A stretch of 64,000 nucleotides of DNA from Niveibacterium sp. SC-1 (GTDB lineage Bacteria > Pseudomonadota > Gammaproteobacteria > Burkholderiales > Rhodocyclaceae), in assembly GCF_038235435.1 (NCBI RefSeq), contig NZ_CP151275.1, positions 4,898,001 through 4,962,000 of the forward strand, read 5' to 3'. The notes under the pieces were generated by a model. The model was given only the letters and a program-made list of their open reading frames with translations, ran no database searches and was not told the origin of the DNA. The first letter of the stretch is position 1; each line of letters opens with the position of its first letter. The position numbers and the translations under genes are program-made. This document shows positions 17,582-25,316 of this stretch, in pieces.

Positions 17582-18094
17582 ATGAGCACCACAACAATGA
17601 CATTGCCGCAAGCGAGACTGGAGATGGCGCTGTGGCAGGCTGAAGCCGACATGGTGAGCAGCAGCGATCTCTACATTCGCTTCACGAAGATGGATATCCC
17701 TTCAGGGGTTGCTATCCGACTGAAGGAGTTGCTGGAATTGGTCAAGCCGATTGGCGAGAAGGTCGTCAGCATCGGCAAGATCATTGTTCTCAAGCTGATC
17801 GAGTTCATCGAGAAGCACCCCAATCTGGCGGCTGGCATCGCCTTGGGCGCGGCCGTTACTTCGCTGATCGCCTCGATTCCTTTCTTAGGGCCTATCTTGG
17901 CTCCCCTCATATTGCCTCTTGGCATCGGGGTCGGTGCTATCGCTGGTCACCGTGTGGACAAGGCACAAGGCGGCAAGATGAATGGTGAAGTTGGCCTTAT
18001 CGATATTGCCCAAGACGCGATCGAGATCGCCCGCGCGTTCTTCCAGTTGGTCATCGATACCCTGATGGCGATTTCCGCTGAGTTCAGTCACTAG
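17582..18094 (+). CDS. Hypothetical membrane-hairpin protein, IS cargo gene 1
   Basis: 170 residues, not recognised. The N-terminal 75 residues are amphipathic and helical, including a Lys/Glu/Leu-rich helix around 45-80. They are followed by a Gly/Ala-rich hydrophobic hairpin at about 83-125 with a central Pro-Gly turn and a LGIGVGAIAG glycine pattern, then a short helical tail ending in His. No signal peptide. The start ATG at 17582 has an AGGAA site nine bases upstream; the frame continuing back into the IS is not used. Spacing of 7 bp to the next gene suggests one operon. A hairpin of this type could insert in or span a membrane, but no function can be assigned. Confidence 0.65.
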   Translation: MSTTTMTLPQARLEMALWQAEADMVSSSDLYIRFTKMDIPSGVAIRLKELLELVKPIGEKVVSIGKIIVLKLIEFIEKHPNLAAGIALGAAVTSLIASIPFLGPILAPLILPLGIGVGAIAGHRVDKAQGGKMNGEVGLIDIAQDAIEIARAFFQLVIDTLMAISAEFSH

Positions 18095-18101
18095 GTTTGC
18101 C

Positions 18102-18668
18102 ATGAGCCAGCCCGGAGAAGTCAGCAAGAAGGAGTTGCTGAAGGTCATTGACGATCTGGAGGCATCTCCATCAGATCGAGTGCGGATTCTTGGCGATGTA
18201 GGGGTCACCACGGTTGGAATTGGCCTGGGTGCGGCCGCTGCTGGCACCGTAGCAACAATAGCAGGGGTAACAGCCTATCCCGTTCTCACTGCAGCTGCGT
18301 CCTGGCTTGGCATTTCTATCGTCGCCGCAACACCGGTTGGCTGGATCGTCGGAACGGCATTGGCGGGCGGCACACTTGCCTACGGCGTTTCTCGCCTGAT
18401 CCGTGACGGTGGCCTGTCTGAGGGCAGGAAGCGCGAATTGCTTCAGGTCTACCGGGAGCGACTTTTAGAAATCCAGCGCCGCGAGCAGGCTCTGGAAGTC
18501 ACCGGGCCAGACCGGAATCAATTCATCACTTCCCTGCGCGAAGTAGTCGAGAAGGACGCCATCTCCCCCCAAAAGGCATTCCAGCTGATTGCTGCCGTAG
18601 AGCGAGGTGCTATCCCGCTGTCACGGGCCTACTCGCTCGTGGCAGCGCTACTGGAGGAGCCCTCGTAG
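18102..18668 (+). CDS. Hypothetical membrane-hairpin protein, IS cargo gene 2
   Basis: 188 residues, not recognised. A short charged helix (residues 5-30) leads into a long Gly/Ala-rich hydrophobic region at about 32-100, made of two or three membrane segments (VGIGLGAAAAGTVATIAG; SWLGISIVAATPVGWIVGTA). A charged helical tail then ends in a compact motif around KAFQLIAAVERGAIPLSRAY. It lies 7 bp after gene 1 and has the same architecture of membrane hairpin plus soluble helices, so the two probably act together. They may be subunits of one membrane complex; that is inference from adjacency and composition. Confidence 0.65.
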   Translation: MSQPGEVSKKELLKVIDDLEASPSDRVRILGDVGVTTVGIGLGAAAAGTVATIAGVTAYPVLTAAASWLGISIVAATPVGWIVGTALAGGTLAYGVSRLIRDGGLSEGRKRELLQVYRERLLEIQRREQALEVTGPDRNQFITSLREVVEKDAISPQKAFQLIAAVERGAIPLSRAYSLVAALLEEPS

Positions 18669-18767
18669 CTTCACGTGGAGGCGTAGCGGCGAGTCCACGA
18701 AGGGAACCCGAAAGCGCAGCTTGTAGGTCGGCGCGCTCGAAGAAACGGTTCGGCGGCAGATTGACAA

Positions 18768-19382
18768 CTACCGCCAGGCAATTGCGACCTTCCAACCGGT
18801 TGCGGAAACGGCGGGAAGGAGCACGGCCTCGGCGTTCTTGCGTGCAGCTTCGATGAATTCGCGCTGCGCGCAGCTTGTCTCGATGTCGCGTTGCCCCTTC
18901 TGAAACGCGAGGTTGATCGCCTCCGTCTGCCCTTTGGTTCCAGGCACAAGCGCGACAAGTCCACTCGTGCTCGCTTCGTACAAGCGCGAGCCTCCCGTCT
19001 TCGGATCGTGATTCAGTCGCGCTGAGATGACCTTCGGATGAGGAGCGACCAGCGTTGCTGTCTTGGTAGCGGTCGCCAATTGCTCATACTTGGCCAACCT
19101 GAGATCAGTTCCGATAAGGCACTCTCCTCGTGCGATCAGCAGCACATGTGAGCCGCCGAATCGAAGTTCCCATTGGGTCCACGGGATGCCTTGAGTAGCC
19201 CGATTGTGGAACTCGATGACGTCCGCGTAGTTCACCTTCAGCGAAACCAAATTCCCCATCTCTTCAACACTGACCAACGGTGGAGGTGAAGGCGGAGAGA
19301 GCTGTTCCTTTTGGGGCTTCATATTCCATGCGGCGGCGGCGCCGAGAACGCCAAACAACACGAGAGCAAGTTTGTTGTTCAT
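18768..19382 (-). CDS. DUF4230-like membrane-anchored protein, IS cargo gene 3
   Basis: 204 residues. An N-terminal hydrophobic helix (about 4-19) acts as a membrane anchor or signal, followed by a Pro-rich linker (SPPSPPP) and a domain resembling DUF4230: a beta strand ending in VNYADVIEFHN, a central WELRFGGSHVLLIARGECLIGTDL strand pair, and a C-terminal Lys/Gln-rich helix. Its start codon overlaps the stop of the upstream DUF4230-like gene (ATGA, 19379-19382), so the two are translationally coupled. Lower GC than the chromosome. Function unknown. Confidence 0.65.
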   Translation of the reverse strand: MNNKLALVLFGVLGAAAAWNMKPQKEQLSPPSPPPLVSVEEMGNLVSLKVNYADVIEFHNRATQGIPWTQWELRFGGSHVLLIARGECLIGTDLRLAKYEQLATATKTATLVAPHPKVISARLNHDPKTGGSRLYEASTSGLVALVPGTKGQTEAINLAFQKGQRDIETSCAQREFIEAARKNAEAVLLPAVSATGWKVAIAWR

Positions 19383-20038
19383 CCTGTATGAGCCAATTGG
19401 TCTTTACCCTGCGCGTTGATCCATTGCTGTGCCGCCAGCTGCTGAACAACTGAATCGCTACCTTCAAAGACAAAGCGAAGGTCATTGGTTCCGAATGCAT
19501 GCGCCAAAGCCATTAACGTTGTCTTTGCCGACGCTTGAACTTTTTCTTGAAGATCGCCTTGGAGGATTCCAGCTTGTTTTATGGCCTCAGCCGCCGCCTC
19601 ATTGATAAGCTTGTTTCTTTCTTCTGGCGTGAAATCGACCGGCCAGACGTTCAGGTATGCCGCCTTCTTTTCGTCGTAGAACTGAACCTTCCCGGGAATG
19701 GCTTTTATGTAGTGAGGAGGCAGGACAACGGTGGTCTTGCCTCCCGTAGTTGAAATCTTGGTTCGGCGAAGGTTATACCTGAATTCAATCTCGTAGGGAC
19801 AAATCAATATGATCTTCCCGGTTGTACTGAACCAATTTCCCTCCTGCGTCCTCATTGTGACAACCTCCTTTATGTAGGCGGTCATCACTGTGAGTTCATT
19901 CATTTCCTTGATTTTTTCTAATGAAACATGAATGTCTGTAGTGGAGGTTCGGCGCCGAACAAGGAGCAGAAGCAGAACAACCACAGCCAGCACGGACAAC
20001 GCAATAGCAGGCAGCGCGATCAGATCAGTGGGTGTCAT
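19379..20038 (-). CDS. DUF4230-like membrane-anchored protein, IS cargo gene 4
   Basis: 219 residues. A strong N-terminal transmembrane helix (about 8-27) is followed by an Arg-rich stop-transfer and a DUF4230-like domain: the ELTVMTAYIKEVVTMR strand, a GKIILICPYEIEFRYNLRR strand pair near residue 75, and a C-terminal helical region (residues 140-200). It pairs with gene 3, which has the same domain order but distinct sequence. The predicted topology puts the domain outside the cytoplasm if the helix acts as an uncleaved anchor. The two genes form a leftward operon convergent with cargo genes 1-2. Confidence 0.68.
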   Translation of the reverse strand: MTPTDLIALPAIALSVLAVVVLLLLLVRRRTSTTDIHVSLEKIKEMNELTVMTAYIKEVVTMRTQEGNWFSTTGKIILICPYEIEFRYNLRRTKISTTGGKTTVVLPPHYIKAIPGKVQFYDEKKAAYLNVWPVDFTPEERNKLINEAAAEAIKQAGILQGDLQEKVQASAKTTLMALAHAFGTNDLRFVFEGSDSVVQQLAAQQWINAQGKDQLAHTG

Positions 20039-20176
20039 GATGGCGATTTCCTTGTGGACCTAAATATATCTAGACGGATCCTTATATCCGTCTGCAGCAC
20101 GTCGAGCATGCGCCTTGGCATGGATATCGATCTTCATCCTGCCCCTCCATTGAGTAGTAGACCGCCATGCGAACTG

Positions 20177-20458
20177 TCACAGCACCAAATAGAGCATATA
20201 GAGATAGACCGGCAGCAATATGACGCCGCCCCAGCCGTCCTGATACTGAAGCGCAATCGCCAGAACGCCAGCCGATAACGACACGAATGCGCTCGCAGCG
20301 ATCAAGGTGTCTTTGCTGCGGGAAAGCAGCTTGCGCCAGTAGCTTGGGAAGCGCTCGGTGCCATATTCGTTGGTGCGGTCGAATACTCGCCGCCGCTTCC
20401 AATAGGTGAGGCAGGCGCCGACGGCTAAGAGAATGATGCCAAGAAGGACATTTTCCAT
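20177..20458 (-). CDS. Small membrane protein, IS cargo gene 5
   Basis: 93 residues with three hydrophobic segments: about 4-19, 50-69 and 75-92. A basic cytoplasmic-looking stretch (WKRRRVFDRTNEYG) sits between the first two. No family recognised. It is upstream of the DUF4230 pair on the same strand, separated by about 140 bp that probably hold a promoter for the pair. A shadow frame overlaps but has poor composition. Probably a real but uncharacterised protein. Confidence 0.5.
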   Translation of the reverse strand: MENVLLGIILLAVGACLTYWKRRRVFDRTNEYGTERFPSYWRKLLSRSKDTLIAASAFVSLSAGVLAIALQYQDGWGGVILLPVYLYMLYLVL

Positions 20459-20658
20459 GGCGTGTGGTCCGAACAGGAACCGCTGGTTTGAATCCCAAAC
20501 ATCAAATCCCGAGCATCTTCAAGAATCAGAAATCCTGCTTTGAGGCAATCCATTTCTAGGTGAATGAATCAATGGGATGGACGCCCCCGCCTCGATAGGC
20601 ATCGCTGTGCCAGAGTGGAAGCGCTTATCAACCACTCGAAACGAAGGAGGCGTCCGTC

Positions 20659-21693
20659 ATGCAGATTACGACAATCGGGATCGACCTGGCCAAGAGCGTG
20701 TTCCAGGTGCACGGTGTGGATGGGCAGGGCAAGACTGTTTTACGCAAACAGCTCAAGCGCGAGCAGGTCGCCAAGTTCATGGCCAACTTACCGCCCTGCC
20801 TGGTTGGGATGGAGGCGTGTGGTGGCGCACACCACTGGGCGCGCAAGCTCAAGGGCTTCGGGCACACCGTCAAGCTGATGTCACCGCAATTCGTCAAGCC
20901 GTACGTGAAGAGCAACAAGAACGATGCGGCGGATGCCGAGGCGATCTGCGAAGCGGTTGCACGGCCTAACATGCGATTCGTGCCAATCAAGAGCGTTGAG
21001 CAGCAGGCTGTGTTGTCGTTGCACCGAGTGCGACAGGGCTTCGTTGCCGCGCGTACCGCACAGGCAAACCAGATTCGCGGATTGATGGCCGAGTTCGGCA
21101 TGGTGCTTCCGAAGGGAATATGCACCTTGCGCAGTCAGTTGCAGGGACTCATCGAGCATGCCGGCGACGAACTACCCGAGGTGTTCCGGTGCCTGATGCA
21201 GCGCCTCTATGCGCAGTTGGTGGAACTGGACCGGCACGTGGGCGAACTCGAGGCGCAGATCAAGCAGTGGCACCACGGCTGTGAGCTCAGCCAGCGCCTA
21301 GAGAAGATTCCGGGGATCGGGCCACTGACTGCCACGGCGCTGGTGGCATCGATCGCCGATGCACGCAGCTTCAACAATGGCCGTCAGCTCGCCGCGTGGT
21401 TGGGCCTCGTTCCGCGCCAACACTCCAGCGGCGGCAAACAAACACTGCTGGGCATCAGCAAACGCGGAGACGTCTATCTGCGGACTTTGCTCATCCACGG
21501 CGCTCGCGCAGCCATTCTGGCCGCCAAGCGTCATGCGAAGTCCAACCCCTGGTTGAACAGCCTGCTCAACCGACGAAATCCGAACATCGCCGCCGTTGCC
21601 TTGGCGAACAAGAACGCAAGAACGGTCTGGGCTTTGCTCGCCCATGATCGGGAATTCCGAGTCAATTACACGACCGGGCTGGCAACGGCATAG
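20659..21693 (+). CDS. IS110-family transposase (right copy)
   Basis: Same 344-residue DEDD recombinase as the left copy, with D9, E52, D89, D92 and the S256/S257 serine region all intact, so both copies could be active. The ATG at 20659 follows a GGAGG site six to seven bases upstream. Complete, with no frameshift. Confidence 0.95.
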   Translation: MQITTIGIDLAKSVFQVHGVDGQGKTVLRKQLKREQVAKFMANLPPCLVGMEACGGAHHWARKLKGFGHTVKLMSPQFVKPYVKSNKNDAADAEAICEAVARPNMRFVPIKSVEQQAVLSLHRVRQGFVAARTAQANQIRGLMAEFGMVLPKGICTLRSQLQGLIEHAGDELPEVFRCLMQRLYAQLVELDRHVGELEAQIKQWHHGCELSQRLEKIPGIGPLTATALVASIADARSFNNGRQLAAWLGLVPRQHSSGGKQTLLGISKRGDVYLRTLLIHGARAAILAAKRHAKSNPWLNSLLNRRNPNIAAVALANKNARTVWALLAHDREFRVNYTTGLATA

Positions 21694-21969
21694 CAGGAAA
21701 CAAGCACTCGCAAGATCGAACAGGAAGCACTTCCACCGATTGCTCTGGCAATCACGCATTGATGGCGAAACAGGTAAGACCGTGGTTGACCAAACCCATC
21801 CGGGGCGACGCACTTCGAGTGCATTGAATCGATCGGGACCCAACCAGCGCATTCCATCAGGGACAGCGGCTTCGCCGCAGCAAAAGTCCGAATGTACGGC
21901 TGCAAGCTTGCCTTCCAACCATCATCACGTGAAAGCTGGGCAAACCGGGGGCGTCCATGTACGCCCCGG
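21694..21969 (+). ncRNA. Candidate bridge-RNA region of the IS1111-type element
   Basis: Noncoding 3' end of the element, 276 bp against only 94 bp at the 5' end. In characterised IS110-family members the longer noncoding end encodes the bridge RNA, and in the IS1111 subgroup this is the downstream end. An identical region occurs at 16083-16358 on the other strand. The fold and the guide loops were not derived here. Confidence 0.4.
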
Positions 21970-22137
21970 TTTTCCGGACGCTTTGCAGCCTGGAACCGAC
22001 AAACTCCCGCCGGTGAGATTACAGCCCTTCACCAGCCAAACGCTTTACTACGGGCGCCAATCGCTGTACCGAGTGCGCCAGTCGATGCTCGATTGAGCTA
22101 GGGAAATCCCGAGTTCAAGCTCGCTTCGTCCCGAAGC
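21970..22137. repeat. Outer flanking repeat, right arm
   Basis: Diverged inverted counterpart of 15905-16082, directly following the right IS and stopping just before the 3' end of the Fpg/Nei gene. Contains the 33-base exact block 22054-22086. Confidence 0.6.
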
Positions 22138-22150
22138 GGCAACAGCGCCG

Positions 22151-22891
22151 TCACTTGGAGGCGTATTGCACCTGACATCGCTCACAGCAGTACGCCCACC
22201 TCTCCCGCTGCCCGAGCTTCGCTCGCACCAAAGGGATATCGCAGCGCGGGCAGATCCGCTTGCGATGGGCGAGCCAGTGCTCGCGCAATACGAAACGACG
22301 CTTCCATTCCAGAAAGTCGAAGCTGTATTGGCGGGCTTCGCGGACGAGGTCGTCGAGGACTTTGACGGGCAGGTCGCCGATGCGGGCGAGGGAATGGACG
22401 CGGATGCGGAAGAGGACTTCGTTCTTGATGATGTTGCCCACGCCCGCGAAGACGTCCTGGTCCAGCAGTGCGTCGCAGGCCAGGGACTGGGGCATTTTCG
22501 CGAGGCGTTCGTGGGCGAGTGCGGGGTCCCACGCGTCGGACATGACGTCGGTACGCCAGTCGTAGACCTCGTCCAGCGGTGCGTCGATGAGCCGTACGGA
22601 GCAGGAATAGAAGTTGAGCTCGCGCCCCTGCGCGAAGCCGAGTGACAGCCGTGGCGCCATGTCGCGGCGCTCGTCGATGCGGTAGCTGCCGAAGAGCAGG
22701 AAGTGGATGCGGATCGTGCGGGTGGGCAGCTCGATGAGGAAGTGCTTGCCCCAGCTGCGCAGCACGACGATCTGGCGGTTACGCAGGAGGGCCAGGTCGA
22801 TCTTGGCGTTGCCTTCGGCGCGCAGGATCTTGCGGCCGGCGAAGTCCGCTGCGGCTTCCTTGAGCAGGACGATGGAAGGCCCTTCCGGCAT
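22151..22891 (-). CDS. Fpg/Nei family DNA glycosylase
   Basis: Base-excision repair glycosylase/AP lyase of 246 residues. The mature N-terminus PEGPSI supplies the catalytic proline and Glu, as in endonuclease VIII-like members (Fpg has PELPE). A helix-two-turn-helix region around residues 140-170 contains DVFAGVGNIIKNE, and a C-terminal zinc finger has Cys pairs CPRC and CERC. The substrate preference (oxidised pyrimidines versus purines) cannot be fixed; the PEGPS start leans to Nei. The ATG at 22891 is the only sensible start because the catalytic residues must be N-terminal. Its 3' end lies only about 14 bp from the repeat flanking the IS. Confidence 0.9.
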   Translation of the reverse strand: MPEGPSIVLLKEAAADFAGRKILRAEGNAKIDLALLRNRQIVVLRSWGKHFLIELPTRTIRIHFLLFGSYRIDERRDMAPRLSLGFAQGRELNFYSCSVRLIDAPLDEVYDWRTDVMSDAWDPALAHERLAKMPQSLACDALLDQDVFAGVGNIIKNEVLFRIRVHSLARIGDLPVKVLDDLVREARQYSFDFLEWKRRFVLREHWLAHRKRICPRCDIPLVRAKLGQRERWAYCCERCQVQYASK

Positions 22892-23023
22892 GCGTTTGTA
22901 CCCTGCCTGCCGCAGCGCGGCGATGCTGGGTCGACCGGCATTAGGGATGCGGATTTCAACGCGCCGGCATCTCGCGGCGCTGTCCTACGCGGCCGTTGCG
23001 GAAGAACGTGAAGCGACGCCCGC

Positions 23024-23926
23024 TCAGGCGTCGAGCCGCCCCATCTCTGCCTCCAGCCAGCCGTGCAGCAGGGCGAAGTCTTCGCTCAGGAGTTTGTGGT
23101 CGGCGTAGGCGAGGTAGTAGGAGACCTGCGGGCCCGGCACTTCCGGGAAGGGCTGGATGAGGCGGCCGGTGGCGAGTTCGGGCTCGACCAGCAGGCGCGG
23201 CGCGAGGGCGATGCCCTGGCCGTCGAGCGCGGCTTGCAGGGTCATCTGTGCGTCGCCCAGGACGAGGCTGCGCGCCTTGTCGTAGCCATTGAGCCCCGCC
23301 GCTTCGAACCACTCGCGCCAACCGGGCATGGAGCCGGCGCGCGGTGCGGCGCGTTCGTGCAGGAGCGTGGCGTCGGCGAGCGCCGCCGGCGTGCTCAGGC
23401 GCGCCTGCCAGGTGGGACTGCAAACCGGCACCAGCGGCGTGCTGGCGAGGCATTCCGAATTGAGGCCGGGCGTGACCGTCTGCGGGAGCTCAGTGACGAG
23501 CAGGTCCACCGCGCTCACGCCGCGCATGCCGGCGTCAGTGAAGACCTCGACCCGCAGCGCGGGATGGTGGGCGAAGAGGCGCGTGAGCCGCGGCACCAGC
23601 CAGCGTGCGCCGAAGCTGGGGGGCACGCCGATGCGCAGCGGCGGCGCGGGGTCTTCGAGCAGCTGGGCGGTGGCCTGCTGCACGGAGCTGAAGGCCTCGC
23701 GGATGTGGGGCAGGTAATTCTCGCCGGCGCCGGTGAGTAGCAGCTGGTTGTTGCGCCGGTCGAAGAGCCGCATGCCGAGGAATTCTTCGAGCTGCTTGAT
23801 CTGGTGGCTGACCGCGGCGTTGGTGACACAGAGCTCCGAGGCGGCGCGGGTAAAGCTCATGTGGCGCGCGGCCACCTCGAAGGCGCGCAGGCCGTACAGC
23901 GGAGGAAACCTCTTGTGCAGCGCCAT
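23024..23926 (-). CDS. LysR-family transcriptional regulator (GcvA-like)
   Basis: 300-residue LysR-type regulator. The N-terminal winged helix-turn-helix (residues 8-67) includes FTRAASELCVTNAAVSHQIKQLE, and an effector-binding domain starts near residue 95. The first residues (PPLYGLRAFEVAARHMSFT) are of the GcvA-like subgroup. It is divergent from the first galactanase gene, and a LacI-type operator overlaps its promoter region at 23938-23953. It may therefore be under the galactan repressor or may co-regulate the locus; the target is unproven. Confidence 0.88.
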   Translation of the reverse strand: MALHKRFPPLYGLRAFEVAARHMSFTRAASELCVTNAAVSHQIKQLEEFLGMRLFDRRNNQLLLTGAGENYLPHIREAFSSVQQATAQLLEDPAPPLRIGVPPSFGARWLVPRLTRLFAHHPALRVEVFTDAGMRGVSAVDLLVTELPQTVTPGLNSECLASTPLVPVCSPTWQARLSTPAALADATLLHERAAPRAGSMPGWREWFEAAGLNGYDKARSLVLGDAQMTLQAALDGQGIALAPRLLVEPELATGRLIQPFPEVPGPQVSYYLAYADHKLLSEDFALLHGWLEAEMGRLDA

Positions 23927-23937
23927 GCGTTCAATTT

Positions 23938-23953
23938 GATTAAACGTTTCATT
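23938..23953. promoter_or_regulatory. LacI-type operator 1
   Basis: GATTAAAC-GTTTCATT, centred on CG, 12 bp upstream of the LysR start. The left half is perfect; the right half matches 6 of 8 of the ideal GTTTAATC. Confidence 0.5.
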
Positions 23954-24118
23954 AATTATTCATAGTTTGCCAGCAGGACGCGTTCAGTCAAGCATGACTA
24001 CACGATTTTTCAGTCGCGAAATTGGTCGAAACAAAAACTAAACAGGTCATACAAATCAGCGGTCTCGGCGCATTTCAGGCCGGAAACCGCCGCGGATCGG
24101 GCTTGAGGAAGGGGGTTT

Positions 24119-24134
24119 GATTAAACGACTAATC
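24119..24134. promoter_or_regulatory. LacI-type operator 2
   Basis: GATTAAAC-GACTAATC, centred on CG; the two arms pair at 6 of 8 positions. It lies about 95 bp upstream of the first GH53 start, where a repressor would block transcription. Confidence 0.6.
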
Positions 24135-24230
24135 TTTCCGCCCGCTTTTCGGGTGGAAGCCGGGGCGCCATGCGTCACCCGGACAAGAACGGGCGCGGAA
24201 AGCGCCTTCCCACCAAGAGGAGACAAATCG

Positions 24231-25229
24231 ATGGTTTCAAGAATGACGGCGCTCAAGCGCTGGTGTGCGCGCCTGGCCCTGCTGGCCGGCCTGCCTTCGC
24301 TCGCGCATGCGGCGACCTTTGCCCAGGGCGCGGACGTGAGCTGGGTGGATCAGCAGGAATCGGCCGGCTACAAGTTCTACAGCAGCGCCGGCGTGGCGAC
24401 CGACCCCTTCGTGTTGCTCAAGAACATCGGCGTGAACGCGATCCGCCTGCGTGTTTGGGTGAACCCGAGCGGCGGCTGGAACAACGGCGCGGATGTGCTC
24501 TACAAGGCCAAGCGCGCGGCGGCCCAGGGCCAGCGGATCATGATCGACTTCCACTACAGCGACAGCTGGGCCGACCCGGGCCAGCAGACCAAGCCTGCGG
24601 CGTGGAGCAGCCACAGCTACTCGCAGCTGCAGACCGACGTCTATCAGCACACCTACGACACGCTCAACTACCTCAAGACCAATGGCATTACGGTCGAGTG
24701 GGTGCAAGTGGGCAACGAGATCAACAGCGGCATGCTGTGGCCCGAAGGCAGCACCTCGAACTTCAGCAATCTCGCGGGCCTGATCAACAGCGGCTACAAC
24801 GCGGTCAAGGCGGTGTATCCGAGCGCGCTGGTCGTGCTGCATCTGGCGAACGGTTACGACAACGCGGTGTTCCGCTGGTTCTTCGACGGGGTGAAGACGG
24901 CGGGCGCCAAATGGGATGTCATCGGCATGTCGCACTACCCGCCCGCGGCGAGCTGGTCGACGTACAACACCAACATCTCCACCAACATGGCCGACATGGT
25001 CTCGCGCTACGGCAAGCCCGTGGTCGTGGCTGAAGTGGGCATGGACTGGCAGCAGTCGGCCACCGCCAAGAGCATGCTGGCCGACCTCATCACCAGGATC
25101 AAAGCGCGCGGCAGCAACGGGCTGGGCGTCTTCTACTGGGAGCCGCAGGCCTACCCCGGCTGGCAGGGCTACACCATGGGCGCGCTGGATTCCTCCGGCA
25201 AGTTCACCCAGGCGCTGGATCCGTACTGA
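24231..25229 (+). CDS. Secreted arabinogalactan endo-beta-1,4-galactanase (GH53)
   Basis: Endo-acting glycoside hydrolase that cuts beta-1,4-galactan into galacto-oligosaccharides. 332 residues: a signal peptide of about 27 residues (hydrophobic LALLAGLPSLAHA) and one GH53 TIM barrel. The catalytic acid/base is E163 in VGNEINSG and the nucleophile E268 in VVAEVGMDW; FHYSDSWADPGQQTKP is the family fingerprint near residue 107. ATG at 24231 follows AAGAGGAGA; the frame upstream is not used because operator 2 lies in it. Followed by hairpins and by a paralogous GH53 gene. It should be periplasmic or secreted. Confidence 0.93.
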   Translation: MVSRMTALKRWCARLALLAGLPSLAHAATFAQGADVSWVDQQESAGYKFYSSAGVATDPFVLLKNIGVNAIRLRVWVNPSGGWNNGADVLYKAKRAAAQGQRIMIDFHYSDSWADPGQQTKPAAWSSHSYSQLQTDVYQHTYDTLNYLKTNGITVEWVQVGNEINSGMLWPEGSTSNFSNLAGLINSGYNAVKAVYPSALVVLHLANGYDNAVFRWFFDGVKTAGAKWDVIGMSHYPPAASWSTYNTNISTNMADMVSRYGKPVVVAEVGMDWQQSATAKSMLADLITRIKARGSNGLGVFYWEPQAYPGWQGYTMGALDSSGKFTQALDPY

Positions 25230-25273
25230 TCGGCAACCCACCCGCCCGGTTTCCTGGACCGGGCTTTCCCGAA

Positions 25274-25301
25274 CCCCGCCTCCGGGCGGGGCTTTTCTTT
25301 T
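25274..25301 (+). terminator. Terminator between the tandem GH53 genes
   Basis: CCCCGCC-TCCG-GGCGGGG stem-loop (25274-25291) followed by CTTTTCTTTT. A weaker hairpin (CCCGGT...ACCGGG, 25245-25263) precedes it. It probably reduces read-through to the second galactanase. Confidence 0.75.
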
Positions 25302-25316
25302 GAGCAGACCCCGACG

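Larger units (their letters stand above)
16083..21969. mobile_element. Putative composite element: inverted IS1111-type copies around a five-gene cargo
   Basis: Two IS copies of 1405 bp (16083-17487 and 20565-21969) face each other's opposite strand and enclose 3.1 kb. The cargo is visibly less GC-rich than the surrounding chromosome and encodes five membrane-associated proteins of unknown function. Transposases and all frames around them translate identically in both copies, so the duplication or homogenisation is recent. IS110-family elements are not classical composite-transposon formers, so joint mobility is inference; inversion of the cargo by recombination between the copies is equally possible. 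Confidence 0.55.
20565..21969 (+). mobile_element. IS110 family, IS1111-type insertion sequence, right copy
   Basis: Apparently identical, inverted copy of 16083-17487. Subterminal 13-bp inverted repeats are at 20577-20589 and 21946-21958. The 276-base tail after the transposase (21694-21969) is the candidate bridge-RNA region. The inner flank has no similarity to the inner flank of the left copy, while the outer flank (21970-22137) does. Confidence 0.85.
23927..24230. other. Divergent control region between the LysR gene and the first galactanase
   Basis: About 300 bases without a gene. It holds two GATTAAAC-type half-palindromes (23938-23953 and 24119-24134), an AT-rich patch at 23938-24055 suited to promoters for both directions, and the AAGAGGAGA ribosome binding site of the galactanase just before 24231. 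Confidence 0.6.

Noticed and set aside
20479..20500. T-arm-like GGTTTGAATCC suggesting a tRNA next to the right IS
   Set aside because: No matching acceptor, D or anticodon stems could be found around it.
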